In this document: positions 13,276 through 27,600 of the stretch, piece by piece
Position numbering within the stretch: the stretch's first letter is position 1
How the letters are laid out: every line of letters starts with the position of its first letter
DNA from: Rhopalosiphum padi
Taxonomy: Eukaryota; Arthropoda; Insecta; Hemiptera; Aphididae
Assembly: GCF_020882245.1 (NCBI RefSeq)
Contig: NC_083600.1
Coordinates: 46,967,019-47,031,018, forward strand
Reading direction: 5' to 3'
Length of the DNA stretch: 64,000 nucleotides
The notes under the pieces: model-generated
Seen by the model: only the letters and a program-made list of their open reading frames with translations
Told to the model about the DNA's origin: nothing
Database searches by the model: none
Position numbers and translations under genes: made by a program

Positions 13276-14781
13276 TGCACGAACAATATTATAATAACTG
13301 ATCAATGAAGTATTTATGTCCGTTATGTATACAAAGGAAATGCTAAAAAAAGATTATTAACCATGCTTTTCAAAGTAAAATTCCTCAATATTTTAGTTTC
13401 TTATGGTAAATTTATTATTTTTATTAATATTTTCATTATTTTAATGTAGGTGAACATAAAAATGTATAACTGAGTTATGTGTATTGCATTAATTGTAGGC
13501 TGCTATATCTTTGTAATTTATTTTTAGTCATAATCTACTATATATCAATCGCTAAAATCGGATTTATGATATATTTTTAAGGTAATTAAATAATTATAAT
13601 ACCCAAATGTGTAATTACAGACAATCAATTTATTTTTACTTTTTAACTATACTAAGATTGTACTTAGTGAATCTTTTTTTTTTTTTTATTGAACAATTTG
13701 AATTGAATGCTTTTTATAACATGAAACAAGTAAAGTTTTTATAACAAAAAAAATATTTTAATATTTTATATATAATCTATATATATTTTTTTTAAATTTT
13801 CCAAAAATTTTTTTTGTTATTTTCCCTTAAAACTATTTAGCATCCTATGCCTTTTTTACTAGATTGTGTATGGTTTAGTTACTTGCTTAGTTTTAAGTCC
13901 ATAATATACATATCTAAACTTAAATATACAGAATGACACACTCATCAGTACAAACATATTTTTATGTGTATTATTAAGTTATTTACAAATAACGACAAAA
14001 AAACTAAATTTTATTTTGAAAAAATAGATTTTGTTGAAAAATTCTATTCCATTTAATTATATAAAATAGAAATATAACATAAATCTAAATATACAAAAAT
14101 ATATTTTTTTTTTTATTGCATTTTATTTACAAAAATGATTCTTAATTAGGTAATGTATTTTTCTTTGATTGTAAACATGTAATATTTAAAGTTCTTATAC
14201 TGGATAATAAGGATAAAGGTACTCAATAGAACATAAATTTAATTTAATTATTTAAAAAAAAAAAGTAAAATATGGACTACATATTTCATTAAATAAAACT
14301 TTTTCTTGAAAAGAAAGTTTCATTGACACCCGAAATAGTCATCATCACATCATTGCGGTACAGGAAACATCGCCGTAACAACCGCTTCAAATTTTGCTTT
14401 ATAATAGTTTTTTTGAATCACACCATTTTTTGAATTGTAAAAAATACAATATCTGTTCACTAGGCCTTCTATGGATTGTAATACTAAAAAATTTATTTGA
14501 AATAGATTAGTTGAAAATTTACCAAAATAATATCTTAAGAATCGTTTATATACAAATAATATGAACGTAAGGCTTTATCTCAAACTTTGTATTATTGTAT
14601 TCAATACTTCGTCCGAGCAATAATTCTGGGATCACAGGTAAAGTCAATCACTACATTATTCCGTGGCCAATACTGATTCAAATTATTTGTATATATTTGA
14701 TTATTACTTGAAAAATATAAATACAAATTATAACAGAACCCAGTTATAATGTTGCAATAAATCATATCATCACAATATGTA

Positions 14782-15484
14782 CAGTGGATTCCGCTTAATG
14801 TGGGCACGTTGGGACCAACTCTGTTTTCCCACATTAGGGGTTGCTCATAAAAACCGCAATTGTTTTAAAAAAATATTTAATAAAATATTCAAGTGAAACT
14901 ACCTCTAAAAGTTGATCGGGGGTTATTTTGGGCTCAAAATTAGTTTATGATATATTTCAATAAATATTATACTTAAAAATCTATACTTATTTTTAAAATA
15001 TTCCGGACAAAAAGTACTACAAGATAGTATTTTTGTTTACCTAAGATTTTTCATCCGAAGTTCACAATTTTACCGCAAGGTAGATGTACCTTACATCAAA
15101 ACTATTCGCCTTTTTGTGTCGAAACTGGCGGTGTATGTAGTAACGTTGTAACATTGTTTTCAACAATAGAAACTACGAAAAACTTATTTGTGCCGTTTTT
15201 CTACAATATACAGAAAAGGGTTTTACGGTTTAAATGGTAATGCTTTTTATTACTTTCGATAAACACAATCTCATAGATAGGTATGACGAAACCCGATAAA
15301 ATTAGTCGTTTTTAAATACATATGTGTATATTCTAACACTATGATAAAATAAAAATTGCCTATATAAACTGAATCGAGTGTCCATATTTTTAACTTTGTT
15401 AATATACATTTTTATTGGGACCAGACCATTTTGCACATATTAAGCGGATGCCCATATTAACCTGTGGGCACCGGTTATCCACTA
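14782..15484. mobile_element. Tigger/pogo-like MITE next to gene B 3' end
   Basis: A 0.7-kb non-coding element beginning CAGTGGATTCCGCTTAATG and ending with the inverted match ATCCACTA, flanked by TA. Subterminal GGGACCA and CCGCTTAA blocks also occur inverted. It ends 40 bp beyond the stop codon of gene B. Its only AATAAA on the gene's strand (15411-15416) could serve as poly(A) signal 109 bp past the stop. Copy at 61901-62605. Confidence 0.6.
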
Positions 15485-15524
15485 TACTACATTTAGCCAT
15501 AGGTAATATTTTGGTTGTAACAGT

Positions 15525-15601
15525 TTATAATGCTACACAATTATACATACATGGTTCATTTTTTATAGAATTGATATTAGCTTTGTAATCCTCTGCCATA
15601 G
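15525..15601 (-). CDS. Gene B last exon with stop codon
   Basis: Strong acceptor (TTTTTTTATTTTTAACAG) followed by 77 bp. In the expected phase it reads MAEDYKANINSIK, then NEP, a C-x3-N-C motif and VAL, ending in TAA at 15525-15527. The same exon is at 62646-62722 in gene C with one residue changed. It is the only long, non-repetitive coding end found, which fixes the gene's 3' limit. Confidence 0.72.
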
Positions 15602-18600
15602 CTGTTAAAAATAAAAAAAGTTATGATAATTATCTAAGTATTTAATGGTATAAATATTGTATATAAGTATACAACTAAACAAATATCTGGAAAATTGATA
15701 TACGGGATAATAGCAACAAATAAATATCTAGATATAAAAAGGAGGTGATATAATTGAAGTTTGTCCATATAAAAATAACAACATAATCACATATTTTACA
15801 ATTATACCAATACCACTATTCAAAACTATATAGTTGATTGCATTTTTAGACTTTATTATTATAAATTTAAACAATTACACCGTAATACGCATACTTAATT
15901 GATCAATCATACATTTTAATCCATATTATTTACATGATCTTTACGAAATAAAAAACCTAAACTTCCATATAAATCTTGCCTATGTATTTACCTGCAGTCA
16001 ATGACAATACATATAAGGATTCCTATACATAGCATAGTTTTCCAAATATTATAACTCTTATTGAGATTAGCATTTTTCAATGTATTCCTATAAATATCAT
16101 TAAAAATGATTCCTACAGTCAAAAATCTAAAACATGTAATTCAATATCGCAAAAAAGTTATTTTATAGGCTTATTAAAATTAATTTAAAAAAAATAGATG
16201 CAATCTATCTCTATAAGTAAATATTGACAATCATTATTTTAAAAACACTTTTGCAGTTGAAAAATTATAAAATGTGAAATCTTTATATCCGGGGCTTGAT
16301 TGTGAATAGAATACGAAGTTTCTCAGAAATAATTTGAATAATTATCTTGATAATATTTTTTCCAACTGATTGACACGTACGTTAATAACAATAATATTAA
16401 TGTACAATATCATATAATAAATATGAGTATAATAAATACATGTATACATAACACAACAAATGATGATATAATTGCGAATAAAAATTTAACCAACCTACCA
16501 TAAAACTCATAGTATAATAAATTTACGAATAGTAATATTAAAAACAATATACTTAGTAATAGGCTGACAGATCGCCAAAGATCACAAAAGATTTTTGTAT
16601 GTCATTGATTTGATATTTAACGCTATACCATCATTGTGACTCACTCAAGTAAATATATTTTATAATTAAACAATTACAATTTAAACATGAGTGTTTGTGA
16701 GATGATTTATTTATACAAATCAAAATATTCTGCTATTTAATAGAATTTATTTTATATTTTACATACGTTTTAAATAGATGAAATAAATTCAAAATTCAAA
16801 TGCATATTATTTTTTAGATATATCAAAGTACAAAACGCACTTTAATAGTTATAACTTATAAAATATATATTTTATACACACTTAAATTAAAAACGTACGT
16901 ACCCCATACTACTCCAACTAGAAAAGAAAAATTATAAACTGTCATTTTAATGTGATATTATAATATGTGTGTGATTCTAACATAAATCAAGTATAGAAAA
17001 TAAACGAAATGTACACACACACACACTTTTAAAATGTTCTGTATAATACTAATTGTAAAGATTCATAATCATTATAAAAGTTATATCACACATATTTCAT
17101 AAATTTAGCTAGAAATATCCATATATGTTTTAAGTTTATAAATAGATATTACACTTACTTGTAAACTCTAGGAATAAAATCAATAACATACTAATTAATA
17201 CATTGTGTTAATATAATATGTATATATTAATATATTTATAACATATTATATATTATATATTTAATAATATAGACAATTTAAATATAATTATGTTCTAGTT
17301 TAAGATCAAAGTTGCAATCTATTTTTTAAATTATTTGTTAAAAAATATAACTAAATACGCACGTTGTATTTCTGTAATAATATATAAAAAGTAATATATA
17401 ATTGTTACAAAATATTTATGATTTTTCTATTATAAGGTAAATTATTACTATTGTATTAATAATAATGTATAAAAATCGAGGTCATCAATATTAATACAAT
17501 TCATGAACTATAAAAATTTCATAATATTCAGTAATTCCGTAGGAAAGTTACTTAAACTTCAAACTTTATAATATCTTCTTTTAAATTAAATACAGAATAC
17601 ACAAATATTAATTAGTAATTAAGAAGTTCTACGGTAGAAATATTTGGTTTTTAATAATTTTTTTTCAATCAGTGAGAACATTTTTAAACAGCATATATTT
17701 GTATGTTTCCAGAGAAGCATGCAAATTTGGTAATGCAGCAATTCAAAATATTGAACCGTCAAATAAATATTAAAATATATTACATAATGAATATATAAAA
17801 ATAATTTTTGGTAATCTCTGATTTATTTAACCATTTTAATATTATAATTTAGAACCAAACAGTTCTAATTAAGATCATAATTAAAAAATAACGGTATTTA
17901 GGTGTAAACAGTGATTTGGTGAACTAATTAAATAATAAATATTGATTTGAAAATTATTACTGGCTGCAGGTAGTCCTGAAAAAAAGTTATTATACATTTT
18001 AATAATAAATTTATATTAAATATATAGAATGAATTAAGGTGTTTTATAAATTATCGTAATTTAAAAATATTTAGTATGAGATAATTTTTAAAATTTAGCG
18101 ATTTATTAGTTTTAATTAATCGGTACAGTTTAATTTATAAATTATAGCTACATAATATTTTATCGGTATCAGTGCTGAATGATAAAAGAGTAAACCGATG
18201 ATTCGGTGTACCGTAATGTATTTATCAGAATATTGAGAAAGAAGCATTTTTACTATTTCAATCAATGAAATAAAAACCACATAATATTTTCTCATATCAA
18301 ATAAAACATTGTAGGCCATATGTCTTGCAAAATATCATAAATTTATACGAAAAAAAAAAATATAATAACACATACCTGGGGCAACTGCAGGCAATAATTT
18401 TTAAGTTAATTTTTAATATGTACAAAATATATACTTTATACAGAGTTGTTATTTTATTGAAAAATAAACATTTTATAAAATGTATTATAGTTTTTTAAAA
18501 TATTTTTTTACATAATTTTCTTTTGAAATACATGATCTAAAAATTAAATTTTTGGAATTACAGCAGTCATATTTAATCTTATATTTTGGAGAGATACACT

Positions 18601-21600
18601 ATTTGGAGTATTTCGATGCATCAAAATAGATAATCGAGCGAGTATTTGTTGAGTAGAGTGAAATGGTACAGGATACATTGTAAAATATTGTTCTATTACT
18701 CTGCAAACTTTAATTTGAAATACATAATGTACCGGAGCTCAAAACTTAATGCGTTTGCATATTTTATTGGGATATAGGTAGGAGAAATAGTATTCGATAC
18801 TTATTTATTTTTCGATAAAAATATTTCAAATTTCAAATTTTTTATCGCATATTTTAGGTTTTATTTTCTTCGTATCATAATAAAATATGTATATGAAAAT
18901 AGGTTTAATCTTTTTTATTACTGCATATTATATAATTTTTAAATTTAATTAATAAGATAAACGAAATCATAATATGATATAATTTATAATTTACTCGTCT
19001 GAAAATCGATTTTAAAGTATCAAAAGACAGTTGAAATAAAACTTATTAATAATATGTTGTTTTATTCTCTGGAAATTATGTAAAAAAATATTTTCTAAAA
19101 CAATATTGTACATACGAAAAAAATTATAAAATACTAATAATATTTACTTACAACTCATTTTTGCTAAAAAAATATAATTTAAATATTGTTAATAATAATG
19201 AATGATATGTATAAGGATTTATGAATTAGCTAAATTTCAAAATATTCAGTTATTCCTTAGTAGAGATACATTCACTGCAGACTGAGTGGAGACAATAATA
19301 TGTTTAAATTTTACTATGAGAGATGAATTTATTGATGTTACAACAATGTGTACGTTCTTTATTGATTATACTATTTTTTGTATCTATCAACTGTTACACA
19401 AAGAATTATTTTAATATTCAATAATTTGAAAATGTATAAAAGGTTCCATTTAATTTTTTCATACAGTTATTAAGACACAAATTCTAGCATAAATTAAAAA
19501 AATTGTTATGAATTTTATAACCTGCTGATTTTAATATTGTAGTTTAAAATATAACAGTTCTATTTATTTTAAATAATTGCATATTGGATAACAAAAAAAA
19601 TCAGCTTTGTCGAAAATTGATATTGCGTAAATATTTTTATTTATCCACTTCATGTTTAATACAGTGAAACCTATATAAAGCGGACAATTGGTTTATATTG
19701 AAATATTAATTTATTATTTATTTTATAATATACAATATTTATGTAGTAAAAAGGTGAGTATAAAAATATTTTATGATTATGCACAATTAAAAAAATCAGT
19801 AATCTCTTTTTGTGTACATTTTATCTGCTCTTCATAATGAATTTGCAAATTGACTACCATTAAAAATGTGATCTCATCTTCTTACCTAACACATAACCGA
19901 ACCAATTGTCATTTTTCAAATAGGAAAACCATTAAGATAAGATTATATATAAAAAAAAAGGTATAAAATAAAAATATAGTATTTTTATTACTTAAACATT
20001 TTCGATATGTACATGTAATATTGTGTTAATTGATGGGAGGTCATTTTTAATTTTAGTACCAATTTGTAGTGTCCACGTCTACTATTAGGAGTGTCCACTA
20101 TTAAAAGGTTAAATTTTCTAATATAAACATACAGTTTTGCGGGGAATTTAAAAGTGTCCACTATGAAGAAGGGTTCACTATTGAGAGGTTTCACTGTAAT
20201 ACAAAGTATTTAAAAAAATAAAACTTATTAAGAAATTTAAACAGATACGTCCGAATGGACCGACTGTATCGGTAATTAAAAAGGCGTACGTCTAGTTTTT
20301 ATTTATTTTTTAAAATTAGGCGAAAGTAGCGTCGCTATCGCGTCGGCCGGGCTTATGCAAGTGAGCCGATGAGGGCGATAATTCTCGGGTGTGTCCGGAT
20401 GAATTTGTCCGATCCAATTTACAAATGTGGGCTTTAAGAAAGGGACACAATTGAAAGGCATGGAGTTGATCACCGGCAGCGCGTAGCTTAAGCAAGCGGC
20501 TACTTGACCGGCGAACCGAACTCGGCAGACGGCGCAACATATATCGATTACTTAGACCGTTTTATATCGTAGGACGACTGTTCCGTTACAAAATATGTTG
20601 TTTTATTCACTAGAAACTATGTAATAAACAATTTCTACAACAAAATTATACATACAAATTAAATTTATTAAGAAAATACTAATAATATTTACGTACCTTT
20701 AATAATATTGCCTAATAAAAAGTAATTACAATTGCAAATGAGTTATCAATAATAAAATAACTATTAAGAATAATTAAGATTTATGAATTATCTAAAATTT
20801 TCAAATATTCAGTTATTTCTTAGTAGAGCTACATTCACTTCAAACTGGGTGGAGTCAATATTCTTGTATAGCAATCCGAGCGATGAATATATTGATATAG
20901 GAACGATGTGTAAGTTTTTTATTTATTATATTGTTTTTTTGTAATTCTAATTAATAAATTAAATTAAATTAAAATAACACGTACCATTGAAATCTGCAGA
21001 CAATAATTTTTGGTTAATTTTTAATATGTAAAAAATATATACTTTGTACTCAATAATTATTTTATTAAAAAACAATTATAATTTAAATTGTATTAAACTT
21101 TATAAAACTTTTTTTGTTTTGTTTAGGTATATAATTTTTTGTGAAAGTAACATATTTAAGTTATATTTTTTAAATAACAATGTAATATTTTAATATTATA
21201 TTCTGAAGCAGAATATTTTTCAGGGTATTTCGATAAATCGAAATTGATTACTGGACGTGAATTCGATGAGTAGAGTGAAGTAGTACATGATAACCTGTAA
21301 ATTGTTGGTCTACTACTTAGCAGACATCATTTTAAAATGCATATTATTACCATCTGATAAGATGATCAAGATTAATGGTGTTGTAGGGTGCACAAAATGC
21401 AAACTTAAAAAATTACAATCAGTGAGAGCAAAAAGAATATGAATATTATACAAAATATATGACTTTTTAAATATCGTGAAGATAAACAAATACGCACGTA
21501 CCTATAGCGTCCGAGAAGCCCAATTCGAAACAAATCGATATCGAGATTACAATGATAATAATTTCAACAAGACTACCTAATAGTTAAGTTCAAATTTTTA

Positions 21601-24600
21601 AATATTTAGTTATTTCTTAGTAGAGCTACATTCACTTCAAACTGAGTGGAGACAATATTCTTGTATAGCAATCCGAGCGATGAATATATTGACATAGGAA
21701 CGATGTGAAAGTTTTTTATTTACTATATTGTTTTTTTTGTGTCTAAAATCACTTTTTATTATATTATATAAAAAATGTTATATTTATAAGTTTGTGACTA
21801 GTTTCTATTTGAAAATTGGGTCGGTAAAGTCGCTTGTCGGTACATTATAGAAAACGGTTATGGAAAGACAAAAAACGATTTTCTTATTTTTTTGTAGTTT
21901 AATAACGAATAACCATACGTTTTACTAAATATTTATAATAGAATTTCCTATAAATGATAATATTTTCAATAAAAAAAATCCTTTAAAATATTAACATACA
22001 AATAAACTGTTATATATTGTTTTAAGTAATTATGATTTTAAATATTTCTGTTGAAAAATATTATTATATCAGTCAAAAATTTAAAAACGTATCAAAAGTC
22101 CGTTTTAATTTTTTTATACTGCTATTCAGAAATCAGTTCGATCATAAATATAAAAAAAAAGTTATGAAGTTTATAACTTCCCGATATTAATATTGTAGTT
22201 TAAAATCGAATACTCCTTTTTAGATCAAATGATTTCATGTTGAATGACAAAAAAAATTAGCGTTGTTAAAAATTGACGTTGTGTAAATATTCTCATTTAT
22301 CCATTGTTGTTTCATTAATTTTAACTACAAACTTTACTGGCTAGATAACTGCATGTAGTAAATAAAATAGGACAGAACAAATTATCTAAAGGTAAACAAA
22401 TTACTGCAAATTCATATCATTTTTTAAAAGTACACGATTAATTCTAATTAATAAATAAAATAAAATAAAAATAACACGTACCTCGGACATCTGCAGACAA
22501 TAATTTTTGGTTAATTTTTAATATGTAAAAAATATATATTTTGTACTGAATAATTATTTAATTAAAAAACAATCATTATTTAAAATGTATTAAACTTTAT
22601 AAACCTTTTTTTTTTTTTTGTTTAGGTACATCATTTTTTGTGAAAATAACATATTTAAGTTATATTTTTTATATAACGATATAATATTTTAATATTATAT
22701 TCTGAAGCAGAAAATTTTTCAGGGTATTTCGATAAATCGAAATTGATTACTGGACGTGTATTCGATGAGTAGAGTGAAGTAGTACATGATAACTTGTAAA
22801 ATGTTGGTCTACTACTTAGCAGACATCATTTTAAAATGCATATTATTACCATCTGATATGATGATCAAGATTGATGGTGTTGTATGGTTCACAACATGCG
22901 AACTTTAAAAATTACAATCAGTGAGAGCAAAAAGAATATGAATATTATACAAAATATACGACTTTTTAAATATCGTGAAGATAAACAAATATGCACGTGC
23001 CTATAGCGTCCGAGAAGAGCAATTCAAAACAAATCGATATCGAGATCACAATGATAATAATTTCAACAAGACTACCTAATAGTTAATTTAAAATTTTATA
23101 AATTGGTTTCTTCGTTTAGCCTATACAAAAAAAAAAACTGGATTTAAAAAAAAATCAAATTCACAATTTTTTTTTTTAAGCACACCCATTTTGTTAATGT
23201 ACATTTGAAATTTTATAAAAAAAAAATAGAATAATACTAATAATATTAAATTTACGTACCACTAACCAGATCTAAAAAAATTTAATAATAATCAATATAT
23301 TAATTAGTTATAATAACCAATAACTTTTGAAATGTATTAAAAATTATGATTTATTATCGTTTCAAAATATTCTGTAATTTTATATAGCAAATCTGATCAA
23401 ACTTCACACAATAATATTTTTTTTTAAATTAAAAAAAAAAATGTCAGTTAAGAATCAATAAGTTCTACGGTGGAGTCATTTGCTTGTTAAATTATTATTT
23501 TTTGCTTGGTTAGAACTTTTTAAATGTATATTTCTAGAGAAATAAGATCTGGTATTTCAATAATTAATAATTTTATATTGAACTCTTTAAAAGGATTTCG
23601 TTATTTACATAATGAATATAAGGTATTTCTAATATATTTTACTATGTAGATAATACCTAAAGGAATTGACACTGTGGTTATTAGAACCAAAAAATTATAA
23701 TTAGATTACAATAATATAATAGCTGAGTTAAATATCAATTAAAAAAATACACATGTACATACTTAGGTTATCTACAAAAATAACGTAATATAATTGTTAG
23801 CGATGATGTAATAAATGAAAAAAACAATAAACTTAAAATGTACATAATAGATAAGACAAGATGTTTTATAAATATATTATCTACCGAATTTTAATTGTGT
23901 ATATGGTTTTAATAATTTTTTTTTACTCTTAATATATTAAAAAAGTTCAAAAGGGTATTGTCCAACTAAGAAATTCATGATTTTGATCTTTTATTATAAG
24001 TAAGTACCATATTCCTACTGGATGCAATTCATTTTACTACAGTTCTATTATGTATCAGTTTCCAATGTGGTAGTATTGCGTTACTGGCCATAAACTCTAC
24101 TCCATATTTGTGTCTACCATTTTCCAATTCATTATAGAAATTCATGCGATTCTCAGATTACCGTATAGTTATCGTAGTACTACAACAGGGAATATGTACT
24201 TTCGTATTTAGTCTGTAACACTTTCATAGCACCCTATTTAAATAAATGTCTAGTATTACATATACAGTATTTAATAAATTAACAATATTGAACCAGAAAA
24301 ATTACTAAATATTACATTATTAACTAAAAAAATATATTATATAACTCTTTGCTGACTTAAACACATTTTAATATATATATATAACTTATTTGAATTAGCA
24401 TTGTACTTTAGAACCAAACAGATTTATTTAGATCCGGTGATTTATTGTTTTCTAAGATCATTTATCATTTTTTTCGAGAACTAGCGTTACGTAAATATCC
24501 CAATGTCTTCGTCGTTGTAAGGTTAAATTTCATCCCAAATTATTTCAGCTAAAATCAATGTAATAAACTTCAGCAATTTTATAAAAAAAAAAATCCCAGA

Positions 24601-27600
24601 ATGTTGCAGTTAGAAGAATTTTTCTGTACCGAAAAATAAAATATAAAACACACATTTTTCAAAACGATTCACTTATATTCTAAATTTTTAGGCCTTGTTC
24701 AAGTGAAATATCTTTATTATATACAAAATAAAGAAATAATACTTACATCGCCTATCTGAGGACAATAATATTTAAGATAATTTTTAATGTGTACAAATAT
24801 AATATTATATTCTACAGACAATGTAGTCCTGCCCAGTCATGTGACCCATAACTTATACATAAATAATCCTGTTGGAGGTAGATTATGTTGAGCCACTGAT
24901 AACCAGTTTTGTTGACATAATGGATAGATTTATCTAGATTCTAGAATATTGAGACTTTTAGATAGATTCTTATTTATTTTTATTAAATCAATGATATCAT
25001 TTTTAAAAATTTAAATTAAAATGTATTAATTAATAATTAATAATTTTGTGCCTTTTATTTTAAGTAAACATCTGTTATTATAATTATAATTTAAAAGCTT
25101 TTCTATGTTTTAATTCTTATAAATATATCTTCATTGTAAAAATCACGTAATGATATTCATCAAGAGAAAAAAAAATGGAAAAACAAAAAATAAATATTTA
25201 CCAATCTCATCTAAAAAAATTAAGTATAAAGTTAATATCAAAGTATTAATAAAATTGTAATATTATATAAAACTAAATTTACAATAGTGTTCAAAATGAA
25301 GAACTAAATTCTGAACGTTAAAAAAATACATACCAAATACCACTAAAAAAAAAAAAGTTTATGGATATATTAAAATGATTTAAGCAATTCGAAATAGTGA
25401 AATTACTATTTTGAACTTTAAAATATAAAAATGGCTCAAGACCAGCATATCTGTTTTTTAAATTTATGTAGTTTACTGTTTTTGATAAGTGATTATTATT
25501 TATAAAATTTCTAACGAGAAACGTATCAAATAAAAATATTTATATAATATATTATTTATATAATGCGCAATGCAATGATTTATAACAAAGAAATTACGCA
25601 CCAAATAATTCAGCTAAATAAAATAAAAACATAATGTAGGTATGATTAATTCATTTTTATGGTTAATATAATTTATTGAAATAAACCTTATTAAACAATA
25701 TTATTGAAATTTAACTTACGTGATAAATCTATTAAAAAAAATTAAAATATTTTATTATCAATACCATAATAACATAATAAAAATATAACTTATCATAATA
25801 TACATTATAGTTATAATATATAATATCGAATAGAAACATGCCATCTAGCAGAGATAGTATTAAAAATATATTATTTTATTGATGAATTAAATACATAAGA
25901 TGCAATAAACGGGTGACACAAAAAATTCGGATTTTGTAACAACTTTATCTACGGTATGTCAAATACTAAGACTTATGGAAACACGCCACTACAAAGTGAC
26001 ACGTATATATATATATATATATACAGGGTGCTTCTTTTATCATAAAAACTCATTATTTCAAAAAGTATTCATGTTTTGAAAATATTTTTTTATATAGTTT
26101 CAAATTGTTAAAAAAAAATACGTTTTTATTAAAAAATTATATTTTTAAATATTTTTACCCTTATAATTTTTTAAGTTTTTTACTTTTTTGAATGACAACA
26201 TAGTGTTTAAATTTCATATTCCAAAGCAGAAAAATTTTCTGAGTATTTTGATACACAAAATTTAAATTTAGTGTGAGTAGTTTATGAGTTATACTTATTT
26301 AATGATTATTTGTGTGGAGTGTTGTGGTACGGGGTTACCCCGCAAAATGTTTATCCACTACTCCGATTGTCTAAACTTTAAATAAGTATAACTCATAAAC
26401 TACTCACCCTAAATTCAAATTTTATGTATCAAAATATTCAGAAAATTCTTCTTCTTTGGAATATGAAATTAAAACATTATGTTGTCATTCAAAAAAGTAA
26501 AAAACTTAAAAAATTATAAGGATAAAAAATATTTAAAAATATAAATTTTTAATAAAAACGTTGTCTTTTAACAACTTGAAACTATGTAAAAAAATATTTT
26601 CAAAAACATTAATACTTTTTGAAATAATGAGTATTATTTTATAAAAGAATCATCCTGTATATTATATTGCCAATATGGACTGTCTATGTACAGAATCTAA
26701 TTGACACTATAAATTATAATACACCAATCCCAATCAAAGATATAAATGTAGACGAGAAGTGATAAAAATATTTACTAAACAATAATACAATATATAAATA
26801 TGAGATGGAATATAAAACTATTTTTTGCTGCGTTAATCGGTAATCCTTTTCCTTCATCTGAATTTATGTACTAGATATTCTCAAGATTTTTAACCGTCAC
26901 GTATCGAGGTCAAATGACAATAACTTTATTTAAAATTTCTATTTCAATTTCAGTTACGAATGCAAGATATACATCACAACAGTAGCACTTAATACTCTCA
27001 ATTTATAATTAAAATCAATAAATCAAAGTATAAAAATTTTAAAAATTTACTTGGCCTTTCTTCATCACCTATAAAAAAAAATATATAATTTCTTATTAAT
27101 AGAAACATTCTATTACACCAGTATTTTTTTATGAATGATTATATTAAATAAATTTAAACTAATTAGACACGTCGATATAAAATGTATATGAAAAACAAAT
27201 ACTCACTAAATGCAGCATCTATAAAATTAAAGAGTCATGTATAACTTTTAAAATAATTATTACTAATAGTGAAAATAAATTAACGTTATACCGTTATAAG
27301 AGTATACAACTATAAAAAGTGTGTCGACATCAAAAATATAGACCCAAACCGAACTATATCAGAACATTTTAACATATCATGTCAAATATTTCTCGAATTA
27401 ATTATTTTGAATATTTTTGAATTTCAAAAGCTCATAAAAATTATTTATGTTATTCAGTTGATTTTTATTTTATATAAACTTGTAGGTATAAACAGAATTT
27501 CTCATCTAATTCTAATTACAACATTGTATTTTGTGTTATCACCGAAAATACAAGTTTTTAAGAGTTCCAAGTTTAAATGCCTAGAAAAAAATATTGTCAC

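Larger units (their letters stand above)
2752..15524. other. Spacer between gene A and gene B
   Basis: No gene is supported in this 12.8 kb. Open frames here are short (60-96 codons), AT-driven and without recognisable domains. It holds gene A's promoter region, several MITEs (5059-5535, truncated 11047-11501, 7674-7970, 14782-15484), degenerate internal repeats (3950-4600 and relatives), a CGCCGAAA minisatellite and a GC-richer patch at 13075-13275. Much of it recurs at 36310-45162 and 51500-62645, so the spacer was duplicated with the genes. Confidence 0.7.

Noticed and set aside
15810..15840. TTTTGAATAGTG between ATATAG and GTATTG (would read LNS), also near 62930
   Set aside because: Phase fits, but the donor is weak and the flanks are ordinary AT-rich intron.
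16490..16580. Segments of 7 bp and 11 bp with splice-like ends
   Set aside because: Their lengths would break the common frame. Donors GTAGGT/GTATAT occur by chance in this composition.
19108..19146. 18-bp open segment with GTATGT donor directly next to the exon at 19152 (similar at 20650)
   Set aside because: It would leave an intron of only 18 bp, too short to splice, though it could be an alternative exon.
21346..21362. Possible 3-bp exon (ATG) between CTTATCAG and GTAATA, also near 22850
   Set aside because: Fits the phase, but a 3-bp exon with a poor pyrimidine tract cannot be told from chance without RNA.
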